Source: SHXR01 sp046160305 (GTDB lineage: Bacteria > Pseudomonadota > Gammaproteobacteria > Burkholderiales > SG8-39). Taken from it: a DNA stretch of 64,000 nucleotides. Positions 34,635 to 43,968 of this stretch are shown here, piece after piece (the first letter of the stretch is position 1; each line of letters opens with the position of its first letter). The translations under genes and the position numbers were made by a program. The stretch is from NCBI GenBank assembly GCA_046160305.1, contig JBJXGX010000078.1, positions 97,423 to 161,422 of the forward strand, given 5' to 3'. A model generated the notes under the pieces. The model was not told the origin of the DNA and did no database searches. It was given only the letters and a program-made list of their open reading frames with translations.

Positions 34635-35575
34635 AGCGATGGTGCCTGCCCCGATTCGGCGACGCGCAATTCGAGAATGCGCCGGAAGTGTTCCGGATCA
34701 TGCGCGTGTACGAGCTCGCCCGGACGTGGAAGATAAAAATCGTAGAGGCGCGATAGCCAGAAGCGGAGCGCGGCCGCGCGCAGCATCGCGGGCCATGCCG
34801 CCCGCTCATGCTCGGTGAAAGTGCGAACGGACGCATAAGCGGCCAGCAGCGCCTTGGCGCGTCCGACATCCATGCGCCCGTCGGCCATCACGCACCAATC
34901 GTTGACGGTCACCGCGACATCGAACAGCCATGCATCGACGCCTGCGAAATAGAAGTCGATGACCCCGCCGATCCGTGGTCCGTCGAAGAGCACATTGTCC
35001 CGAAACAGATCCGCATGAATCGGACCTTGCGGCAATGTCTCGAAGGCAAATCGGGATTGATAGGCGAGCTCGTCGGCGAGGAGCGTCTGTCGATCACGAT
35101 CGAGAAAAGGCAAGACTTTCGGCGCCGTTTCCGCTCGCCATGCCGCGCCGCGCGGATGGGCAAGACGGTCACGGTAGGAGCGGCCGGCGAGGTGCATGTT
35201 CGCAAGGGTAGTGCCGACCTGCTGGCAATGCGACGCCTCGGGCGCCATCACGGCAGATCCGGTGAGACGGCTCACCAGCGCGGCGGGCTTGCCCTTCAGG
35301 GCGCCCAGGAACTGATTGTCGTTATCAGCGACCGGTGCCGGACACGGGATGGCGTGTCGCGACAAATGGGACATCAGATTGAGATAGAACGGTAATTCGA
35401 GCGCGGTGAGTTTCTCGAATAGTGTGAGGACGAAGCGCCCTTGCGTCGTGGTGAGAAAGTAGTTCGTGTTCTCGATGCCGGCCGCGATGCCCGATAGATC
35501 GGTGAGCGAGCCGATGGAATAGCCTTTCAGCCATTCATTGGCTTCCGCGGGCGTAACCGAGGTAAAGACTGACAT
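34631..35575 (-). CDS. thrB: Homoserine kinase (ThrB, choline-kinase fold)
   Basis: A 314-residue kinase that phosphorylates homoserine in threonine synthesis. It is the aminoglycoside-phosphotransferase-like form of ThrB found in many proteobacteria, not the GHMP form. Motifs: IENTNYFLTTTQGRFVLTLFEK (ATP and Lys region), catalytic GPIHADLFRDNVLF and metal-binding GVIDFYFAGVDAWLFDVA. Start at ATG 35575. It lies between the DUF2782 gene (100-bp gap) and the BPSS1780 gene (overlap). Confidence 0.94.
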   Translation of the reverse strand: MSVFTSVTPAEANEWLKGYSIGSLTDLSGIAAGIENTNYFLTTTQGRFVLTLFEKLTALELPFYLNLMSHLSRHAIPCPAPVADNDNQFLGALKGKPAALVSRLTGSAVMAPEASHCQQVGTTLANMHLAGRSYRDRLAHPRGAAWRAETAPKVLPFLDRDRQTLLADELAYQSRFAFETLPQGPIHADLFRDNVLFDGPRIGGVIDFYFAGVDAWLFDVAVTVNDWCVMADGRMDVGRAKALLAAYASVRTFTEHERAAWPAMLRAAALRFWLSRLYDFYLPRPGELVHAHDPEHFRRILELRVAESGQAPSL

Positions 35576-35675
35576 GGACGCGGGCGTTGAAGGCGTACCG
35601 GGTGCTTGGGATGCGGCGTGGTTCGCTACTGCGCAAAGCGATCTGCGCGCCTTGGGCGGGCTGCCGGTTGGCGCA

Positions 35676-36011
35676 TCAAAATTCGTACAGGATCCAAAGG
35701 GGAATACGCACGCCGGAATCGCTCGGTATCTGCCTGGCGTAGGTGCCATCGCCGCGATCCTCGATCAGCATGTATTCGGTCCCGTTCGGATTGCGGATCC
35801 GAACGACATGCTTGCCGTTCGGCAGGGATTCTTCGATCGTTTCGTTGGAGCGTGGCGCGATGCGAACGCCGCGATCGACGGCACCGTCGTTGTCGATGCC
35901 GATGGCAAGCGGCGGCGGCTCGGCGATTGGCTCGAACTTGGGCGGGCGCGGGGCCTGCGCGAGGACCGTGCCTGCGCAAACGGCAAGAATGACGGAAGCG
36001 ACGAAGCGCAT
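35676..36011 (-). CDS. DUF2782 family exported protein
   Basis: A 111-residue protein with a clear signal peptide (MRFVASVILAVCAGTVLAQA), so probably periplasmic. The mature part has EPIAEPPPLAIG, then the DUF2782 core (ETIEESLPNGKHVVRIRNPNGTEYMLIEDRGDGTY) and ends in PLWILYEF. The family is small and unassigned, and typically sits between polA and thrB in betaproteobacteria, exactly as here. Confidence 0.9.
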   Translation of the reverse strand: MRFVASVILAVCAGTVLAQAPRPPKFEPIAEPPPLAIGIDNDGAVDRGVRIAPRSNETIEESLPNGKHVVRIRNPNGTEYMLIEDRGDGTYARQIPSDSGVRIPLWILYEF

Positions 36012-36073
36012 GATGGAGTACCGGTTCGATAAGTCTGGATGTTAGCCGAATTGGTAGCGAAGTCCGCCATTGC

Positions 36074-36805
36074 TCAGAGATTCAGGTAGCCCTTCATTTC
36101 CTCAGGCTTGGGCGCGAAGCCGCGCTTCTCGTAGTAGCTGAAAATCGCCTCGACCACCCGCTCGGGTTCGTCGATCACGCGCATCAGGTCGAGGTCCTCG
36201 GCGTTGATCATATGCTCGCTCACCAGGCGCTCGCGCATCCAGTCGAGCAGACCCCGCCAGAACGGCGCGTGCACGAGGATGATCGGCATGCGCCGGATCT
36301 TGCCCGTCTGCATCAAGGTAAGCGCTTCGGTGATTTCATCCAAGGTTCCGAACCCGCCCGGCATGACCACGTAGGCGATGGAAAACCGTACGAACGTGTA
36401 CTTGCGCGCGAAGAAATGGCGAAACGCGAGGCTGATGTCCTGATAGGTGTTGCCGAACTGCTCGCGCGGCAACTCGATGTTGAGGCCGATCGAGGGCGAG
36501 CGGCCGAAGTGCGCACCTTTGTTGGACGCTTCCATGATGCCCGGCCCGCCACCGGAGATAACGGCGAACCCCGCATCGGACAACAGGCGCGCGATGCGCT
36601 CGGCGAGCGTGTAGTACGCGTGGCCCGCGGGAACGCGTGCACTGCCGAAGATCGATACCGCCGGCCGCACGCGATTGAGGCGGTCGGTGGCCTCGACAAA
36701 TTCTGACATAATGCCAAAGAGGTGCCACGCCTCTCGCGCGGCTGCATCGCGCGTTTCGAGGCCAGCCGCAGCCGGCGTCGGCAGTTTCTCGGTTCGTTCT
36801 TTCAT
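36074..36805 (-). CDS. LOG-family Rossmann-fold protein (TIGR00730)
   Basis: A 243-residue protein of the LOG (Lonely Guy) family. The nucleotide-binding motif SGGGPGIMEASNKGA and PGGFGTLDEITEAL are both present. Family members cleave nucleoside 5'-monophosphates to base and ribose phosphate; plant LOGs activate cytokinins. The extra N-terminal helix (AWHLFGIMSEFVEATDRLNRVRPAVSIFGSARV) places it in the larger subgroup common in proteobacteria. Start at ATG 36805, 39 bp from the divergent polA start. Confidence 0.9.
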   Translation of the reverse strand: MKERTEKLPTPAAAGLETRDAAAREAWHLFGIMSEFVEATDRLNRVRPAVSIFGSARVPAGHAYYTLAERIARLLSDAGFAVISGGGPGIMEASNKGAHFGRSPSIGLNIELPREQFGNTYQDISLAFRHFFARKYTFVRFSIAYVVMPGGFGTLDEITEALTLMQTGKIRRMPIILVHAPFWRGLLDWMRERLVSEHMINAEDLDLMRVIDEPERVVEAIFSYYEKRGFAPKPEEMKGYLNL

Positions 36806-36844
36806 CGTCGATCGATCAATCCTGGTGGGTGAGGCGCGTTGCAA

Positions 36845-39565
36845 ATGAGCGATGGTCAAACGCTCGTGCTCGTTGACGGCTCGTCGTATCTGTACCGCGC
36901 ATTCCATGCGCTGCCGGATCTGCGCAATGCGCAAGGTGAGCCGACCGGCGCGATCTACGGGGTGCTCGCGATGCTACGGCGCCTGGTTGCCGATCACAAG
37001 GCGGCGCTCCTTGGGTGCGTGTTCGATCCGAAGGGCAAAACCTTTCGCGATGACATCTATGCCGAGTACAAGGCCAATCGTCCGTCGGTGCCCGATGAGT
37101 TGGCCCGGCAGATTCCGCCATTGTACGAGGCGATCCGGGCGATGGGATGGCCGCTCATCGTGATCGATGGGGTGGAAGCCGATGATGTGATCGGCACCTT
37201 GGCGCTTGCGGCCACGCGTCAATCGTGCCGCACGATCATCTCAACCGGCGACAAGGATCTCGCGCAACTGGTCGACGCCAATGTCACGCTCATCAATACC
37301 ATGTCGAATGAGCGGTTGGATGAAGCCGGTGTCCAGGCGAAGTTCGGCGTGCCGCCCACACGCATTGTCGACTACCTCACCCTCGTCGGTGATGCCGTCG
37401 ACAACGTGCCCGGCGTCGAGAAGGTCGGACCCAAGACCGCGGTCAAGTGGCTCGCGCAGTACGACTCCCTTGATGGGGTGATCGCCAATGCAACCGGTAT
37501 CGGCGGTGTGGTGGGCGAGAACCTGCGCAAGGCGATCGAGTGGCTACCGACCGGCCGCCGGCTCGTGACCATCAAGACCGATGTGCCGACCAACTTCGCG
37601 ATCGCCGATCTCGCACCGCAGCCGCCCGATCGCGACAAGTTGCGTGAGTTGTACGCGCGCTTCGGCTTTCGAACCTGGCTCAAGGAACTCGATGGTGATC
37701 CGGACGCCGATCCGGTGCCGGCACCGACGGTCGCGCCGGCCAAGGTCGCGCAAGACATCGAGCGCCGGTACGCGACGTTGTTGACCGAAGAAGATGTCGC
37801 AGGGCTGTTGGCGCGATTGAACGGCGCATCACTGGTCGCCTTCGATACCGAGACGACGAGCCTTGATCCGTTCGCCGCGCGACTCGTCGGCATGTCGTTC
37901 TCGATGGTGCCGGGCGAGGCGTACTACCTCGCGGTTGCGCATGTCTATCCCGATGCCCCGGACCAGCTAGGCGCGGACCGCGCACTGGCGCTTCTCAAGC
38001 CATGGCTCGAAGATGAACACCGCAAGAAAGTCGGGCAGAACATCAAGTATGACCAGCATGTGCTCGCCAATCACGGCATTGCATTGCGCGGCATCGAACA
38101 CGACACCTTGCTGCAGTCGTACGTCCTCGAAAGCCACGCGCGGCACGACATGGATACCTTGGCGCAGCGCCATCTTGGCCTGTCGACGATCAGCTATGAC
38201 GATGTGACCGGCAAGGGCGCCAATCGCATCGGCTTCGAAGAGGTGGCCGTCGATCGGGCCACCGAGTATTCCGGGGAAGATGCCGACATCACGCTCAGGC
38301 TGCATGTCGCGTTGCATGCGCAGGTGGCAGCCGATGCAAAACTCGCCTTGGTCTATTCGACCATCGAGATGCCGGTGCGCGAAGTGCTGTTCCGGATCGA
38401 GCGGAACGGCGTGCTGGTGGATGTCGCGCAGCTCGAGGCGCAAAGCCATGCGCTTGGGCTAAAGATGCAGGAGCTCGAAGAGCGCGCGCATCGGGAAGCC
38501 GGGCAACCCTTCAACCTCAACTCGCCCAAGCAGATCGGCGAGATTTTCTTCGAGCGGCTCCAGTTGCCGGTGATCAAGAAAACCCCGAGCGGAGCGCCAT
38601 CCACCGATGAAGAGGTGCTGGAGAAACTCGCGCTCGACTATCCGTTGCCCAAGACGCTCCTCGAATTCCGCGGCGTCTCGAAGTTGAAATCGACCTACAC
38701 CGACAAATTACCGAAGATGGTCAATGCGCGGACCGGGCGCGTTCACACCAACTACGGACAGGCGACGGCGGTGACAGGCCGCCTCGCGAGCACCGATCCC
38801 AATCTGCAGAATATCCCGGTGCGCACTGCCGAGGGGCGTCGCGTGCGCGAGGCATTCATTGCCGCGCCGGGTGCCGTGATCGTGTCCGCGGACTATTCGC
38901 AGATTGAGCTGCGCATCATGGCGCACCTCTCTGGCGATGAAAGCCTCCTTGCCGCGTTTGCCGGTGGCAAGGACATTCACCGCGCGACCGCCGCCGAAGT
39001 GTTCAATCGTGCGCTGGAGGAGGTGTCGAGTGAAGAGCGTCGCTACGCCAAGGCGATCAATTTCGGCCTCATCTATGGCATGTCGGCATTCGGCCTCGCG
39101 CAGCAGCTCGGGGTGGAGCGGGGCACGGCGCAGACCTACATCGACAGCTATTTCGCACGGTATCCTGGTGTCAAGCGCTTCATGGATGAAATCCGGCGCG
39201 ATGCAAAAGAGCGCGGTTTCGTCGAAACGGTGTTCGGCCGGCGATTGTGGCTCGCGGAGATTCGATCAGGCAATCAGGCGCGTCGCGCCGGCGCCGAGCG
39301 CGCGGCGATCAACGCGCCGATGCAAGGCACCGCTGCCGATCTGATCAAGCTCGCCATGATCGACGTGCAGAAGTGGATCGATGCCGAGCGGCTCGCGACC
39401 AAGATGGTGATGCAAGTGCATGATGAGCTCGTGCTGGAGGTCCCGGAGCAGGAGGTCGACCGCGTACGCGCCGAGTTGCCGCCGCTGATGACCGGCGTTG
39501 CGTCGCTGCGTGTTCCGCTGGTCGTCGACGTCGGCGTGGGGCCGAATTGGGAACAGGCGCATTGA
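36845..39565 (+). CDS. polA: DNA polymerase I
   Basis: A 906-residue PolA with all three domains. Residues 1-290 hold the 5'-3' flap exonuclease (TLVLVDGSSYLYRAFHAL). Residues about 310-500 hold the proofreading exonuclease, with all three exo motifs intact: VAFDTETTSLDP, GQNIKYDQHVL and YSGEDADITLRLH. The rest is the polymerase, with motif A DYSQIELRIMAHLSGDE, motif B RRYAKAINFGLIYGMS and motif C QVHDELVLEVPE. Start is ATG 36845 (MSDGQTLVLVDG). It should be active in Okazaki fragment maturation and repair. Confidence 0.98.
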   Translation: MSDGQTLVLVDGSSYLYRAFHALPDLRNAQGEPTGAIYGVLAMLRRLVADHKAALLGCVFDPKGKTFRDDIYAEYKANRPSVPDELARQIPPLYEAIRAMGWPLIVIDGVEADDVIGTLALAATRQSCRTIISTGDKDLAQLVDANVTLINTMSNERLDEAGVQAKFGVPPTRIVDYLTLVGDAVDNVPGVEKVGPKTAVKWLAQYDSLDGVIANATGIGGVVGENLRKAIEWLPTGRRLVTIKTDVPTNFAIADLAPQPPDRDKLRELYARFGFRTWLKELDGDPDADPVPAPTVAPAKVAQDIERRYATLLTEEDVAGLLARLNGASLVAFDTETTSLDPFAARLVGMSFSMVPGEAYYLAVAHVYPDAPDQLGADRALALLKPWLEDEHRKKVGQNIKYDQHVLANHGIALRGIEHDTLLQSYVLESHARHDMDTLAQRHLGLSTISYDDVTGKGANRIGFEEVAVDRATEYSGEDADITLRLHVALHAQVAADAKLALVYSTIEMPVREVLFRIERNGVLVDVAQLEAQSHALGLKMQELEERAHREAGQPFNLNSPKQIGEIFFERLQLPVIKKTPSGAPSTDEEVLEKLALDYPLPKTLLEFRGVSKLKSTYTDKLPKMVNARTGRVHTNYGQATAVTGRLASTDPNLQNIPVRTAEGRRVREAFIAAPGAVIVSADYSQIELRIMAHLSGDESLLAAFAGGKDIHRATAAEVFNRALEEVSSEERRYAKAINFGLIYGMSAFGLAQQLGVERGTAQTYIDSYFARYPGVKRFMDEIRRDAKERGFVETVFGRRLWLAEIRSGNQARRAGAERAAINAPMQGTAADLIKLAMIDVQKWIDAERLATKMVMQVHDELVLEVPEQEVDRVRAELPPLMTGVASLRVPLVVDVGVGPNWEQAH

Positions 39566-39593
39566 ATTCGCGAATTGGATTGCGGAGGGATTG

Positions 39594-40835
39594 ATGAATC
39601 AACCGAGCGGCCGATCAGCCGGCTTGCAAACCGGGGCCGAACCTCGTTCGTTTGCCGAAGTGTCGTACGAGGAGGCGTTCACGCGCGCGAGCGCGATGGT
39701 GCCCGTGTTGCGCGAGCGTGCGGCACGGACCGAACAAGCCTGCGTCATGCTGCCGGAAACCTTCGACGAATTGCGCAAGAGCGGGCTGCTCCGCTACCAG
39801 ATGCCCAAGCGTTGGGGAGGCATGGAACTCCCCTTCCCAGCCGTGATCGACATTCCCACCGAGCTTGCCCGCGGCTGTGCGTCGACTTCGTGGAACTTCC
39901 ACAATTTCGCCAACCACTCGTGGTTGATCGCGATGTACGACCCGCGTGCACAGGAAGAGATCTGGGCGGACGACCCGGATACGCCGGTGGCGGCCGGCAT
40001 CGCCTTTCCGCAGGGGAGTGGCCGCAAAGTCGACGGTGGGTTCGTGATCAGCGGCAACTGGAATTTCGGCAGCGGTGTCGATCTCAGTCCGTGGAGCATG
40101 TTTGCCGCCACGATTCGCGATCGTGCGGACGGTCCGCCTGCCGGATATCGACTATGCCTCGTGCCGCGCGCCGAATTCGAGATCATCGATGACTGGCAGG
40201 TGATGGGGATGCGTGGCACCGGCAGCAAGTCGATGCGAATGAAAGACGTGTTCGTGCCCGAGTATCGCGCGCTTGACATGACCACCCTCCGGGGCGGCGC
40301 CGACTTTCCTGGTGCGAAGCTCAACGACGGCCCGTTGTTTCGCATGCCGCTCATGGCGGTCGCCGGCTATTTCCCGGCCTCGACCGCCTTGGGCAACGCC
40401 CTGGCCACGCTCGAACTCACGATCGATCGCCTCAAGATGCGGCAAACGAGTTACACCGGCGCGAAGATGAGTGACTTCCAGGCGATCCAGATTCGCATCG
40501 CCACGGCCGCCGCCAAACTTCATACAGCGCGAACATTGCTGCGGTCCGACTGTGAACGGGCATGGCGAGATGCCTGCGCGAACAAGATTCCGGATGGCTT
40601 GACCAAACTCGCTTATAAGCGGAACGCCGCGTTCGCGGTCCAGCTTTGCACCGAGGCGGTCGATTCCTTGCATACGCTGGCGGGCGCGAACGGCATTTAC
40701 GAACAGTATCCGATCGAGCGATTGTTTCGCGATGCGCATTCCGCGGCGGGTCACTTCAGCTTCAGCTTCGATGCGCACGGCTCGGCCTGGGGCGCGGCGG
40801 CGCTCGGCGGTGCGATCAACAACGCGATGCTTTAG
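39594..40835 (+). CDS. Acyl-CoA-dehydrogenase-fold flavin-dependent monooxygenase (HsaA/HpaB-like group)
   Basis: A 413-residue protein of the acyl-CoA dehydrogenase superfamily. Start is ATG 39594 behind a GGAGGGA ribosome site. Blocks include RYQMPKRWGGMELPFP, CASTSWNFHNFANHSWLIAMYD, the flavin region SGNWNFGSGVDLSPWSMFAA, WQVMGMRGTGSKSM and DAHSAAGHFSFSFDAHGSAWG. The catalytic glutamate region of true dehydrogenases is absent. The RGTGS and late His-rich parts fit the two-component aromatic or steroid hydroxylases (group D). Such enzymes need reduced flavin from a separate reductase; one is encoded 2.4 kb downstream. Substrate not predictable. Confidence 0.82.
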   Translation: MNQPSGRSAGLQTGAEPRSFAEVSYEEAFTRASAMVPVLRERAARTEQACVMLPETFDELRKSGLLRYQMPKRWGGMELPFPAVIDIPTELARGCASTSWNFHNFANHSWLIAMYDPRAQEEIWADDPDTPVAAGIAFPQGSGRKVDGGFVISGNWNFGSGVDLSPWSMFAATIRDRADGPPAGYRLCLVPRAEFEIIDDWQVMGMRGTGSKSMRMKDVFVPEYRALDMTTLRGGADFPGAKLNDGPLFRMPLMAVAGYFPASTALGNALATLELTIDRLKMRQTSYTGAKMSDFQAIQIRIATAAAKLHTARTLLRSDCERAWRDACANKIPDGLTKLAYKRNAAFAVQLCTEAVDSLHTLAGANGIYEQYPIERLFRDAHSAAGHFSFSFDAHGSAWGAAALGGAINNAML

Positions 40836-40890
40836 CGGCACGCTTCGTGCCGGCGTCGATACGCCAATCGCCAACGTTGCGGCGTATCCT

Positions 40891-41820
40891 ATGTGCGTGT
40901 TTCCTCTAATGTTGGTCCTCCCTCGCAGCCGATCACGCGCTGTGCTTGGCCGTCCGGGCGCGCTTCGTATCGTCTCGATCACGCTGCTTGCGGCGGTGAT
41001 CGTGACGGCAGCGCCGATCGCCTATCCGGAAAGCAAGGACGAAGCCGCCAAGTCTGTCGCGGCCGCGGAAGCAGACACCGCGAAGGATGTAACGTGGTTG
41101 CCGACACCTGAAGAAATGGTCGATGCGCTTCTACGCACGGCCCGCGTTTCAAGACGCGACGTGGTGATCGATCTGGGCTCGGGCGATGGTCGGATCCCGA
41201 TCGCCGCGGCGGTGAAATTTGGCGCGCAAGGCATCGGCATCGAGTTCGACCCTGAATTGATCGCGGCCAGCCGCAAGCGCGCGGACGAGTTGGGCGTCGC
41301 GGACCGCGTCGAATTTCGGCAAGCTGATTTGTTCGACGCCGATATCTCGAAGGCCACCGTCGTGACGCTGTTTCTCGCGGAGGCCCATAGCGCAAAGTTG
41401 CGTCCCAAGCTTCTGAAGCTGAAGCCGGGTACCCGGATTGCATCCTACAAGCACGGGATACCGGACTGGGAGCCCGATGAAGTGGTAACGATTGGCGACC
41501 ACAAGGGCATGCTTTGGGTCGTCCCGACCAATGTCGCGGGGAGTTGGCGGCTTCGCCTGACGGAGGGACGCGGCGCGCGGGATCTCTCGGTAACCCTTGC
41601 GCAGCGCTATCAACGGGTCGAGGGGGATGTGAAGGGCGCGGGCGCATCCACGGAATTGGTGAAACAGGGGATTGTCCGCGGTGATCGCTTGAGCTTTCTT
41701 CTGGCGGGTGAATCCGGCGACCGCTCATTCTTCGCCCAGGTCGTGGGCGAAGTCATGTCCGGCACCGTTTCAGACGGCGTGCGCGGCGTGCGCTTTCGCG
41801 CCGACCGCGTCACCAAGTAG
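40891..41820 (+). CDS. Signal-bearing SAM-dependent methyltransferase-like protein (copy 1)
   Basis: A 309-residue protein. An N-terminal hydrophobic stretch (LRIVSITLLAAVIVTAAPIA) preceded by Arg residues predicts export or membrane anchoring. The core then starts with VTWLPTPEEMVDALLRTARV and the methyltransferase motif VVIDLGSGDGRIPIAAA, followed by GIGIEFDPELIAASRKRADELG. The C-terminal ~120 residues form a beta-rich extension. A similar gene lies at 43969-44814, with the same VW/TW-(V/L)PTPE and IDLGSGDGR blocks. Export of a SAM-binding fold is unusual. Start chosen at ATG 40891; ATG 40909 is possible. Confidence 0.8.
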   Translation: MCVFPLMLVLPRSRSRAVLGRPGALRIVSITLLAAVIVTAAPIAYPESKDEAAKSVAAAEADTAKDVTWLPTPEEMVDALLRTARVSRRDVVIDLGSGDGRIPIAAAVKFGAQGIGIEFDPELIAASRKRADELGVADRVEFRQADLFDADISKATVVTLFLAEAHSAKLRPKLLKLKPGTRIASYKHGIPDWEPDEVVTIGDHKGMLWVVPTNVAGSWRLRLTEGRGARDLSVTLAQRYQRVEGDVKGAGASTELVKQGIVRGDRLSFLLAGESGDRSFFAQVVGEVMSGTVSDGVRGVRFRADRVTK

Positions 41821-41856
41821 ATTGTTGCGCGAGATGGCGCTTATCAGCGCTTCCCT

Positions 41857-42513
41857 CTAGCCATTCCCGCGGGCGTACGGATTGGCGAACTGCTTGACCG
41901 TGCGTGCCCGCATCTCGACCCTTTCCAGCAGACGCAACTTGCGCGCCTGCACCGGAGAGAAGAGCTTGTAGTGGCGGATCTCGTCGAGCATCTCAACGAT
42001 GTCGTAGCAATCGCCCTTGTTGGTCACCCAGAGCGCCGGATCGACCCGGCTCAGATCGAACGCGCGCGAATACTCGCGCATGGTCTTTTCGCGATCGTCG
42101 TTCGAGTATTCATGGAAATACGACAGGGCGAGCTCGCGCAAGGTGCGATAGACCGGATCACGAAAGCGCAAGGTGCAATTGTTCGTCTTCGAGATGGCGC
42201 CCCAGCATCCGTCACGGCGATACAAGGTGATGACATGGTCGTCGTCGCGAATGGCGCGAATGTCCATCATGATTGGCGCCTCGCCGTTGATCCACAAGGC
42301 GGTGGCAGCGACCATCGAGGCTTCTATGCAGTGGGCGCGTCGTTGCCGCAGCACCTGCTGAACGGAGAGGTATGTGTCGCCGTCCGGCTCGAAGTTGGTG
42401 GGAATGCGCGAAATGAAGTCCTGGATTTTCCATGGCGAGGAAAGACTTTTGAGCAGGGCATATTCGGCGCGCGTCAGCCCTAGTTCTTCCCGTGTTGCGG
42501 CTTGCTTATTCAT
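41857..42513 (-). CDS. Transglutaminase-like cysteine protease-fold protein
   Basis: A 218-residue protein of unknown function. Start is ATG 42513 with AAGGAG upstream. Residues QVLRQRRAHCIEASMVAATAL look like the nucleophile Cys helix of transglutaminase-like domains. DDDHVITLYRRDGCWGAISKTNNCTLRFRDPVYR supplies the His and following Asp/Asn strand. This Cys-His pattern recurs in bacterial transglutaminase-like proteins, but no substrate can be named. The remaining C-terminus is charged and helical. It stands alone between plus-strand genes. Confidence 0.72.
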   Translation of the reverse strand: MNKQAATREELGLTRAEYALLKSLSSPWKIQDFISRIPTNFEPDGDTYLSVQQVLRQRRAHCIEASMVAATALWINGEAPIMMDIRAIRDDDHVITLYRRDGCWGAISKTNNCTLRFRDPVYRTLRELALSYFHEYSNDDREKTMREYSRAFDLSRVDPALWVTNKGDCYDIVEMLDEIRHYKLFSPVQARKLRLLERVEMRARTVKQFANPYARGNG

Positions 42514-42729
42514 TTCGCTACTCTCCTTGAATCGAATTCTGCGTTGACCCTGTGCAATGCGATCTGTCCCATCAGCCCTAGCCGGACCGACCGCGACAGA
42601 CTGGATCGCCAACCGACCCGTTGGCAAGCCGGGTTCCACTGGATTCTAGGGGAGCAATGGCGGCCCGGGTCGGCTTCCGGGTGTGAACGAGCGTGATAGC
42701 ATCCCGCGCCTTTCGTCACAGGATTACCC

Positions 42730-43185
42730 ATGCATGCCGTGTGGTATGAACAGCGCGGTCCCGCGGTCGATGTACTGCGTCTCGGAACCATGCCGGACCC
42801 GGAACCTGGACCCGGCGAAGTGCGTGTTCGCATTGGGTTTTCTGGCGTCAATCTGACCGATGCCACGTGCCGGCGCCGGGTGGCGGCCAGCGCGATCCCC
42901 GCAGCTAATCCATTTCGGCGGGTCGCGCCGAACCAGGGCGGTCGGATAATCAAGGATCGGATTGATCCGGAGGTTGATCCGGCGCACGGCGGACAGCGGG
43001 TTTCGCTTCACCGCACCTGCCGCGGGTTGTCCGGGCGGCGCTGGCTCGCGGCGCGCTTGACGCCGGCAGCGCAATTTCAATGCATGACTAGAATCCGGTG
43101 TCGCCGTGCGCCCGCCGTATCGTCTGTTCCGCACGAGCGATACGGCCAAGGCGAATATCGCCTTGGAACAGCGGTCGCAAGCTGA
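42730..43185 (+). pseudogene. Decayed NADPH:quinone oxidoreductase (zinc-less MDR) fragment
   Basis: The N-terminal 46 residues read as a normal quinone oxidoreductase start (MHAVWYEQRGPAVDVLRLGTMPDPEPGPGEVRVRIGFSGVNLTD). After that the reading frame keeps only scattered likeness (GGRIIKDRIDPEVDPAHGGQRVSLH, where an IPHxDGAGVIxxVGxGVDPxxxGQRVW-like stretch is expected). It stops at 43185, about 150 codons, against ~325 for the family. No Rossmann NAD(P)H site is present. I read this as a degraded gene. An intact homologue is at 49437-50414. Confidence 0.65.
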
Positions 43186-43253
43186 TTGCGGCGGTGGGCG
43201 AAGAGACAGCCGGTCAATGACCGTTATCAACGCAGGACTCGCGAGGAGCCGGA

Positions 43254-43916
43254 GTGATTTTCTATAGTACCGAAGGCAATGGTCCGGGATTCAAGGATCT
43301 CGGATTCGTCCACAATCCATTTCTTGCGCTCGTGGTGCCGCGCCCGATCGGTTGGATCAGCTCGGTCGACAAGCAGGGCGTCGTCAATCTCGCGCCGTTT
43401 TCTTTTTTCAACGCGATTTCATCGCGACCGCCGATGGTGTTCTTCGGTGCCAACGGAACCCATCTCACCGCTGGTGGCGAGAAAGATTCGCTCAGCAATG
43501 TCCGCGAGACGGGCGAGTTCGTCGCGAATCTGGTCACTTGGGATCAACGCCAACAGATGAACGACAGCTCCACACCAGCGCCCCGCGATGTCGACGAGAT
43601 GGATGCGGTCGGGCTGGAAAAACTCCCGTCCACGATCGTGAAGGCGCCGCGTGTCAAAGGATCGCCGGTCCACTTTGAATGCAGGCTCGTCAAGTTCGTC
43701 GAGCTCCCTTCCGATCCGAAGTCAGGAGAACAGAACACGCTCACGATCGGGCGCGTCGTCGGGATTCATATCGACGAGCGGTTGGTTGCCGATGGCATGG
43801 TCGACATCCGCAAGGCGCGCCCGATCGCGCGCCTGGGTTATCTCGACTACACGGTCGTCGACGAAGTGTTCGAGATCAAGCGGCCGAGTTGGCCGCTTTC
43901 GAAATTGAAATCCTGA
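43254..43916 (+). CDS. Flavin reductase family protein (FMN-binding split barrel)
   Basis: A 220-residue protein. FVHNPFLALVVPRPIGWISSVDKQGVVNLAPFSFFNAISSRPPMVFF is the typical flavin-reductase-like N-terminus, followed by SNVRETGEFVANLV, DEMDAVGLEKLPSTIVKAPRVKGSPVHFECRLV and GRVVGIHIDERLVADGMVDI. Such proteins reduce FMN or FAD with NAD(P)H and often feed two-component monooxygenases. It lies 2.4 kb from a group D type monooxygenase gene on the same strand; the partnership is inference, since other genes lie between. Confidence 0.9.
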   Translation: MIFYSTEGNGPGFKDLGFVHNPFLALVVPRPIGWISSVDKQGVVNLAPFSFFNAISSRPPMVFFGANGTHLTAGGEKDSLSNVRETGEFVANLVTWDQRQQMNDSSTPAPRDVDEMDAVGLEKLPSTIVKAPRVKGSPVHFECRLVKFVELPSDPKSGEQNTLTIGRVVGIHIDERLVADGMVDIRKARPIARLGYLDYTVVDEVFEIKRPSWPLSKLKS

Positions 43917-43928
43917 GGCATTGATATT

Positions 43929-43955
43929 GAACCACCAAGACACCAAGGCACCAAG
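43929..43955. repeat. CCAAGRCACCAAGG-type short repeat
   Basis: Three tandem CACCAAG-type units (accaccaag acaccaag gcaccaag) precede the methyltransferase-like gene. A partial copy (ttgaaccaccaaggc) lies at 45359-45373, upstream of the DUF1330 gene. Both sit in intergenic DNA in a region rich in other repeats. Confidence 0.5.
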
Positions 43956-43968
43956 AAAGAAGGAGAGT

